Below, in pieces: positions 6,749 to 12,041 of a stretch of DNA of 12,041 bases. The translations under genes were made by a program, and so were the position numbers. The DNA lies in the NCBI GenBank assembly GCA_934661765.1, contig CAKUJT010000072.1, positions 1 to 12,041 on the forward strand. Direction: 5' to 3'. Numbering within the stretch: position 1 is the first letter of the stretch; every line of letters begins with the position of its first letter. The notes beneath the pieces are model-generated. The model was not told the origin of the DNA, did no database searches, and saw nothing but the letters and a program-made list of their open reading frames with translations. This stretch comes from an uncultured Senegalimassilia sp. Its GTDB lineage: Bacteria > Actinomycetota > Coriobacteriia > Coriobacteriales > Eggerthellaceae.

Positions 6749-6784
6749 TGTGCTAGAATCTGGTTTCACTAGAAACGTAGCACA
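6749..6784 (+). promoter_or_regulatory. mreB promoter (extended -10) embedded in nested inverted repeats
   Basis: TGCTAGAAT at 6751-6759 is an extended -10 element (TGn plus TAGAAT), 40 bases before the mreB start. No good -35 is seen at 16-18 bases upstream, as is common when TGn is present. The -10 lies inside a dyad: TGTGCTA (6749-6755) pairs with TAGCACA (6778-6784). Inside it GTTTC (6763-6767) pairs with GAAAC (6772-6776). A further GAAACC (6730-6735) matches GGTTTC (6762-6767) in inverse. The arrangement suits an operator for a dimeric regulator over the transcription start. The promoter is fairly likely; the operator is inferred. Confidence 0.5.
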
Positions 6785-6798
6785 AGGGGTTTGCCTAC

Positions 6799-7854
<1,056 letters not shown>

Positions 7855-7869
7855 GACAGCCTCAACGTT

Positions 7870-8874
7870 ATGGCTCTTAATTTTCAACAACAAAGCTCGG
7901 CGCTTATGCGCCGAGCGCTGCTTATAGGCTTGATTGCGGCTAGCATCATCATGATCACGGCTTACGGTCGCGAGGGGTCGGCCGGTCCGCTGCACACGCT
8001 GCAGTCGGCGGTGTCGGGCGCCGTCAGCCCGCTGCGCATCGTGGGAGGCTCGGTGGAGGCCGCAACCTCCACGGTGGGCGACACCATGGAGAACATCACG
8101 GCCGACCAGAACACCTTGACGGGCTTGCGCGAGTACAACAGCCAGCTTGAGCAGCAGTATGCCCAGATGGAAGAATATAAGCAGGAAGCGCAGCGCCTGC
8201 AGAAGCTGCTCGATTTGAAGGACAACTACCAGATCGAGGGCACGGGTGCGCGCGTCATCGGCCGAAGCTCCGAGGCGTGGAGCCAGACGGTCATCATCAA
8301 CAAGGGCACGAACGAGGGCATCTCGACCGGCCAGACGGTCATCGGGACCTCCGGCGTGGTGGGCCAGGTGGTATCGGCCAGCGGAAGCACCGCAACGGTG
8401 CGCCTGCTCACCGACCCGCAATCGGGCGCTGCGGCCATGGTGCAGTTCAGTCGCGCCGAGGGCATCCTGCGCGGCAGCCTGATCGGCCTTCTGTACCTTG
8501 AGGACCTGGATGCCGACGCCGAGGTCAACGTCGGCGACGTCATCGTCACCTCGGGTCTGGGCGGCAGCTACGCGCGCGGCCTCATCATCGGCACGGTGGT
8601 GAAGGTGGACGCCCAGCAAGGCGATACCAGCAGACGCATCGTGGTTTCCCCGAACGATTCCATCGACACACTCGAGGACGTGCTGGTGGTTTCCAGCGTG
8701 GGCGCCTCCGATGACGACGATTCGGATTCCGCTGGCTCCAGCAGTTCGACTTCCGCCAGCGGCTCCAGCAGCTCCAGCGGTTCCAACACGGGAAGCTCGA
8801 GCAGCTCCTCGTCGAGCTCGAGCAGTTCCAGTAACTCCGGCAACGGCAATTCATCCAACGAAGGGGGGCGCTAG
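7870..8874 (+). CDS. mreC: Rod shape-determining protein MreC with poly-serine C-terminal tail
   Basis: This 334-residue bitopic protein links cytoplasmic MreB to the extracytoplasmic cell-wall enzymes. It has a short cytoplasmic N-terminus, one span at about 14-31 (RRALLIGLIAASIIMITAYG), a coiled coil at about 78-116, and the two-barrel MreC core at about 125-277, which includes TSGVVGQVVSASGSTATVRL and VGDVIVTSGLGGSYARGLI. Residues 280-334 are an acidic then Ser-rich tail (31 of 55 residues are Ser, with a run of 13), expected outside the membrane and absent from most MreC proteins. The start ATG at 7870 has only AGGA 13 bases upstream, a weak site. A second ATG at 7906 has none and would remove part of the pre-span segment. 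A perfect hairpin covers codons 9-16. Confidence 0.94.
   Translation: MALNFQQQSSALMRRALLIGLIAASIIMITAYGREGSAGPLHTLQSAVSGAVSPLRIVGGSVEAATSTVGDTMENITADQNTLTGLREYNSQLEQQYAQMEEYKQEAQRLQKLLDLKDNYQIEGTGARVIGRSSEAWSQTVIINKGTNEGISTGQTVIGTSGVVGQVVSASGSTATVRLLTDPQSGAAAMVQFSRAEGILRGSLIGLLYLEDLDADAEVNVGDVIVTSGLGGSYARGLIIGTVVKVDAQQGDTSRRIVVSPNDSIDTLEDVLVVSSVGASDDDDSDSAGSSSSTSASGSSSSSGSNTGSSSSSSSSSSSSSNSGNGNSSNEGGR
7895..7916 (+). promoter_or_regulatory. Perfect 9-bp hairpin within the first codons of mreC
   Basis: GCTCGGCGC (7895-7903) and GCGCCGAGC (7908-7916) are perfect inverse complements around a TTAT loop, covering codons 9-16 of mreC. The surrounding bases are A/T-rich, so the structure stands out. 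It could slow early elongation, protect or mark an mRNA end, or act as a DNA dyad. The coding need is only for Ser-Ser-Ala-Leu-Met-Arg-Arg-Ala. Confidence 0.5.
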
Positions 8875-8876
8875 CC

Positions 8877-9401
8877 TTGGGCGAGAAGAACAACCTGGTG
8901 CTGGTGGTGGGCGCCATCGTGGCGTTCGTGCTGCAGATCGCTCTGGCCCCGGCCGTGGCGCTGTTCTCGGCGCAGCCGAACTTCCTGCTGGCCTATGCGC
9001 TGGTCGTGGCCATCGTCATCCCCACGGAGGCGGGCCCGGTGCTGCCCTTCGTCATGGGCCTTCTGTACGACCTTACGGGCACGGGCCCGGTGGGCGGCAT
9101 GGCGCTTCTGCTGGTCATCGCGTGCTTCTTGGCTTCCCGCGTGTTCTCGCTGGTGGATAACGACACGCTGTTCATGCCGCTGGCCATCTTCACGGCCTGC
9201 GCGCTTCTGGCCGAGCTTTGCTACGGCATGCTGCTCATGGCATGCGGGCTTGCCGCCAACCCTGTGGAGGCGCTGTTCACCCGCGCCCTTCCGTGCGCGC
9301 TCTACGATTGCGCCGTGGGCCTGGTGGTCTACTTCGTCATGGCGCGGCTGCTTGCCGGCGGCGCTCAGGACCGCGGTCTGCGCACGCCGAAACTGCGATA
9401 G
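8877..9401 (+). CDS. mreD: Rod shape-determining protein MreD
   Basis: This 174-residue protein is almost wholly hydrophobic, with about five membrane spans, and matches MreD, the integral membrane partner of MreC in the elongasome. The motif GLLYDLTGTGPVGG (about 61-74) is the typical MreD loop. The start is TTG at 8877, two bases after the mreC stop, with AAGGGGGG eight bases upstream; no ATG or GTG nearby fits as well. The gene lies between mreC and mrdA, in the standard mreBCD order. The basic tail RGLRTPKLR is expected to be cytoplasmic. Sequence conservation in this family is low, so the call leans on hydropathy, the motif and context. Confidence 0.9.
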   Translation: MGEKNNLVLVVGAIVAFVLQIALAPAVALFSAQPNFLLAYALVVAIVIPTEAGPVLPFVMGLLYDLTGTGPVGGMALLLVIACFLASRVFSLVDNDTLFMPLAIFTACALLAELCYGMLLMACGLAANPVEALFTRALPCALYDCAVGLVVYFVMARLLAGGAQDRGLRTPKLR

Positions 9402-9410
9402 GGGGCGCGC

Positions 9411-11576
9411 ATGTTCGCAGCTATCGTAGCCGGCTTCGTGGCCCTATTGGTGGTCGCCGCCATCTTGGTGGCGGTCTATGCGGTGCTTCGCAGCCGGAAA
9501 ACCGAGAACGTCAGCGTCAAGCGCGATGTTCGCTCCATCCAGTCGGTGGGCGTGAGCAGCTCGCTTCCCAATTCGCATCGTGTGCCGGCAGGCGGTGCCG
9601 CCCGCGGAGGAACGCCTGCGCAGCCGGTGGCAAACCCCGGCGATAACCTGAAGAGCCGTTTCACTGCCATGGGCGTTGTGGCCGGCTTGATCTTCGGCAC
9701 GCTTGCCACGAAGCTGTGGAGCATGCAGGTGCTTGCCGGCGAATCGTTCAAAAAGGAGTCCGAGGACAACCAATACACAACGGTGTACACGCCTGCGCCG
9801 CGCGGTTATATCCTGGACGCCGACGGCAACGTCATCGTGAAGAACCGCACGTCGCTTACGGTGCTCGCCGAGCCCGATGTCGCCAACGACCATGACGTGG
9901 TCGCACGCCTGTCCACGGTTCTGGGCGTTCCGACGGGCATCGTGCGCAAGCGTATCGCCGACTCGATCAGCGGCGCGCAAAGCCAGCGCGTGGTGGCAAG
10001 CGATGCGAGCATGCGCAACGTCGCCTTCATCGCCGAGCACGCCGACGCGTTCCCCGGCATCACCGTGCAAACCCGCACGGTTCGCGATTACCCCCATGGC
10101 GCCCTTGCGGCGCACGCGGTTGGTTATACCGGTAGCGTGACCAGCGACGATATCGCAAGCGTGGCCGAGGGCCGCGATCTGGAGCTGGGCGACTCGGTTG
10201 GCCGCAGCGGCATTGAACAAATGTACGACAACCTGCTCGCCGGCGATCATGGCGAGCGCAAGGTCATGGCCGATGCGCAGGGCAACGTGGTGGAAGTGGT
10301 CAGCGAAACGCAGCCCGTCAAGGGCTCTGATGTGCATACCACACTGAAATCGCACGTGCAATATGTGGCGGACAAGGCGCTTGCCGACATGATATGCCCC
10401 GATGGCGGCGCTATCGGATCGGGTAAGGGCACGGGTGGCGCGGTGGTGGTCATGGACGTCACCGACGGAAGCATCGTGGCGCTTTCAAGCTATCCCACGT
10501 TCACTCCCTCCACGTTCGTGGGCGGCATCACGCAAGACGAGCTGGACTTGCTGCAATCCTCGGCTGCGTTCAGCCCGCTGCTCAACCGCGCCATCCAGGG
10601 CACCTATCCGGCTGCATCCACGTACAAGACGTTTACCGGTCTGGCCGCGTTGGAAAACGGCATGGCCACGGCAACCCAAACCTGGGACTGCACCGGCAGC
10701 TGGGACGGCTTCGGCTCCGGCGACGTGCAGAAGTGCTGGAAGAAGCAGGGCCATGGCACGCTCGACTTCCGCGGGGGCATCGTGAACTCGTGCGACACCG
10801 TGTATTACGACATCGGCTACAAGTTCTGGGACGCCGCTGCGAACAAGGGCAAATCGGCAACGCTGCTGCAGGATTTCCTCAAGCGTTATCGCTTGGACCA
10901 AACCACCGGCATCGATCTTAACGGCGAGACCTCGGGTCGTATCCCCACGCCCGAATGGAAGCAGGAATACTTCCGCGACACTCCCGAGGATGCCCAGTGG
11001 AAGGGCGGCGACTATACGAACATGTGCATCGGCCAGGGCTACGTGCTCGTCACGCCCATGGAGATCGCGGTAGCCTACGGCGCCATCGCGTCGGGCAACA
11101 TCGTCAAGCCGCATCTGCTCAAAGAGGTGCGCAACGCCGGCGGCGATGTGGCGCTTACGTATCAGCCGCAGGTTCTGGACACGCCTGACGTCTCCATGGC
11201 CGACCTTGCCGTGGTGCGCAACGCGCTTCGCGGAGTGACCACCGACAACGAGGAGATCGCCACGTTGTTCAACGATCAAGGTATCGACCCGGATACGGTT
11301 GCGTGTAAAACCGGTACGGCCGAATACACTGATATGGAGGACACGGCTTGGTTCGCCTGCTACGCCCCCTACGACGACCCGAAGTACGTGCTCGCCTGCG
11401 TCGTCGAGCACGGCGGCGGCGGTTCATCGGTGGCGGCGCCGATCGGCGCGCAGGTCATGGCCGCGGCGCTTTCCTCGACCAATGCCTCGGATGGGGAAGT
11501 CGGCGATATCGCGGGCTCCTCGGGCAAGTCGGAAGCCGGCGCCGGCAAGGGCACGTCGAGCGGACGTTCGGACTAA
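9411..11576 (+). CDS. mrdA: Penicillin-binding protein 2 (class B transpeptidase of the elongasome)
   Basis: This 721-residue class B PBP cross-links peptidoglycan outside the membrane. The active-site motifs are in order and correctly spaced: S403-T-Y-K406 (nucleophile Ser403), S460-C-D462 (the SxN motif) and K633-T-G635 (KTGTAE). The N-terminal pedestal domain starts near residue 125 with PAPRGYILDADGN. It is paired with RodA downstream as the polymerase and acts with MreBCD. Two N-terminal spans are visible, at 3-26 and about 86-104, separated by a basic Ser/Gly/Pro linker; most class B PBPs have one. The ATG at 9411 lies nine bases after mreD with GGGGG five bases upstream. M87 is a possible alternative start but would lie inside the second span. 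The tail after about residue 690 is Gly/Ser-rich and probably disordered. Confidence 0.94.
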   Translation: MFAAIVAGFVALLVVAAILVAVYAVLRSRKTENVSVKRDVRSIQSVGVSSSLPNSHRVPAGGAARGGTPAQPVANPGDNLKSRFTAMGVVAGLIFGTLATKLWSMQVLAGESFKKESEDNQYTTVYTPAPRGYILDADGNVIVKNRTSLTVLAEPDVANDHDVVARLSTVLGVPTGIVRKRIADSISGAQSQRVVASDASMRNVAFIAEHADAFPGITVQTRTVRDYPHGALAAHAVGYTGSVTSDDIASVAEGRDLELGDSVGRSGIEQMYDNLLAGDHGERKVMADAQGNVVEVVSETQPVKGSDVHTTLKSHVQYVADKALADMICPDGGAIGSGKGTGGAVVVMDVTDGSIVALSSYPTFTPSTFVGGITQDELDLLQSSAAFSPLLNRAIQGTYPAASTYKTFTGLAALENGMATATQTWDCTGSWDGFGSGDVQKCWKKQGHGTLDFRGGIVNSCDTVYYDIGYKFWDAAANKGKSATLLQDFLKRYRLDQTTGIDLNGETSGRIPTPEWKQEYFRDTPEDAQWKGGDYTNMCIGQGYVLVTPMEIAVAYGAIASGNIVKPHLLKEVRNAGGDVALTYQPQVLDTPDVSMADLAVVRNALRGVTTDNEEIATLFNDQGIDPDTVACKTGTAEYTDMEDTAWFACYAPYDDPKYVLACVVEHGGGGSSVAAPIGAQVMAAALSSTNASDGEVGDIAGSSGKSEAGAGKGTSSGRSD

Positions 11577-11592
11577 CGGGAAGGAGGGCGCT

Positions 11593-12041
11593 ATGGCGCA
11601 GTTACCGCAAATCGATTCGCTTCGCCGCCCCAACGCGGCGGCATCAGCTGCATCCAAGCCGCGCCGTTTCCCGTGGTTGCACCTGCCGCTGGCCATCGTG
11701 GTCACGTTGCTGGTGGGATACGGCCTGATCATCGTGTATTCTGCCGTCCGCGCCGACGGCGATTACCAGTACAGCCGCCAGCTTGGCGGCGTTGCCGTGG
11801 GCCTTGTGTTCATGATCTTGGTGTGGCGCTTCGATTACCGGCGTCTGTCGGATTACACCACGCTGTTCCTTATCATCAACGTGGTGCTCATCATGTCGCC
11901 GCACATACCGGGGCTCGGCACCGATGCCGGCATGGGCGCGAAAAGCTGGATCAAGCTGGGCATGCAGATCCAGCCCGGCGAGTTCGCCAAGATCACCGTC
12001 ATCCTCATGGATGCCGCGGTCATGGCGCGCTACGGCGGCAA
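11593..12041 (+). CDS. rodA: RodA/FtsW-family peptidoglycan glycosyltransferase, N-terminal part (3' end outside window)
   Basis: The frame opens at ATG 11593 with AAGGAGGG a few bases upstream and stays open for 149 codons to the window end. RodA is a SEDS-family polytopic protein that polymerises lipid II into glycan strands with its PBP2 partner, encoded just upstream. After a 28-residue cytoplasmic N-terminus, spans are visible at about 31-50, 64-79 and 87-101. The SEDS signature follows: AKSWIKLGMQIQPGEFAKIT, with the usual Trp and Glu. The familiar QPSE is QPGE here. RodA rather than FtsW is chosen because of the mreBCD-mrdA context. About 250 further residues are expected beyond the window. 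Confidence 0.93.
   Translation, partial: MAQLPQIDSLRRPNAAASAASKPRRFPWLHLPLAIVVTLLVGYGLIIVYSAVRADGDYQYSRQLGGVAVGLVFMILVWRFDYRRLSDYTTLFLIINVVLIMSPHIPGLGTDAGMGAKSWIKLGMQIQPGEFAKITVILMDAAVMARYGG

Noticed and set aside
8728..8862. Ser-codon tract as a DNA tandem repeat or phase-variable tract
   Set aside because: The repeat is in protein only; the codons are mixed and no uniform DNA unit is present, so slippage variation is unlikely.

Overview
The window is about 12 kb of GC-rich, gene-dense bacterial chromosome, and every supported gene is on the + strand. Gene content, GC-rich codon use and the style of the cell-wall genes suggest an anaerobic actinobacterium of the Coriobacteriia/Eggerthellaceae type, typically a gut anaerobe. 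This placement is an inference from general resemblance and has not been tested.

Region 1 (1-1701) holds the 3' end of a cyclophilin-type peptidyl-prolyl isomerase. It is followed by a TPR protein with one membrane span and an extracytoplasmic C-terminal domain. Region 2 (1702-2315) is ndk, preceded by a short leader with several hairpins and closed by a strong intrinsic terminator.

Region 3 (2316-6562) is a self-contained four-gene operon for a cytoplasmic [NiFe] hydrogenase of the sulfhydrogenase/group 3b kind, in the order beta-gamma-delta-alpha (hydB-hydG-hydD-hydA). The predicted electron path is the NiFe site (alpha), three Fe-S clusters (delta), the Fe-S clusters of beta, then the 2Fe-2S/FAD/NAD(P) module of gamma. 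The genes overlap or almost touch. A hairpin-bearing leader lies upstream and a second terminator closes the unit. The alpha subunit stops exactly at the final His of the C-terminal nickel motif, so it has no tail for a maturation endopeptidase to remove. No maturation (hyp) gene lies in the window.

Region 4 (6563-12041) is the rod-shape elongasome operon mreB-mreC-mreD-mrdA(PBP2)-rodA, with rodA cut by the window end. It is preceded by an extended -10 promoter embedded in nested inverted repeats. MreB is the actin-like scaffold, MreC and MreD link it to the periplasmic side, and RodA with PBP2 form the glycosyltransferase/transpeptidase pair. Oddities are a poly-serine tail on MreC, a perfect hairpin over the first codons of mreC, an extra N-terminal membrane span on PBP2, and a QPGE in place of the usual QPSE in RodA.

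I see no CRISPR array, insertion sequence, tRNA, rRNA or recognisable defence system. The window is mostly housekeeping, and the hydrogenase cassette is its accessory part.
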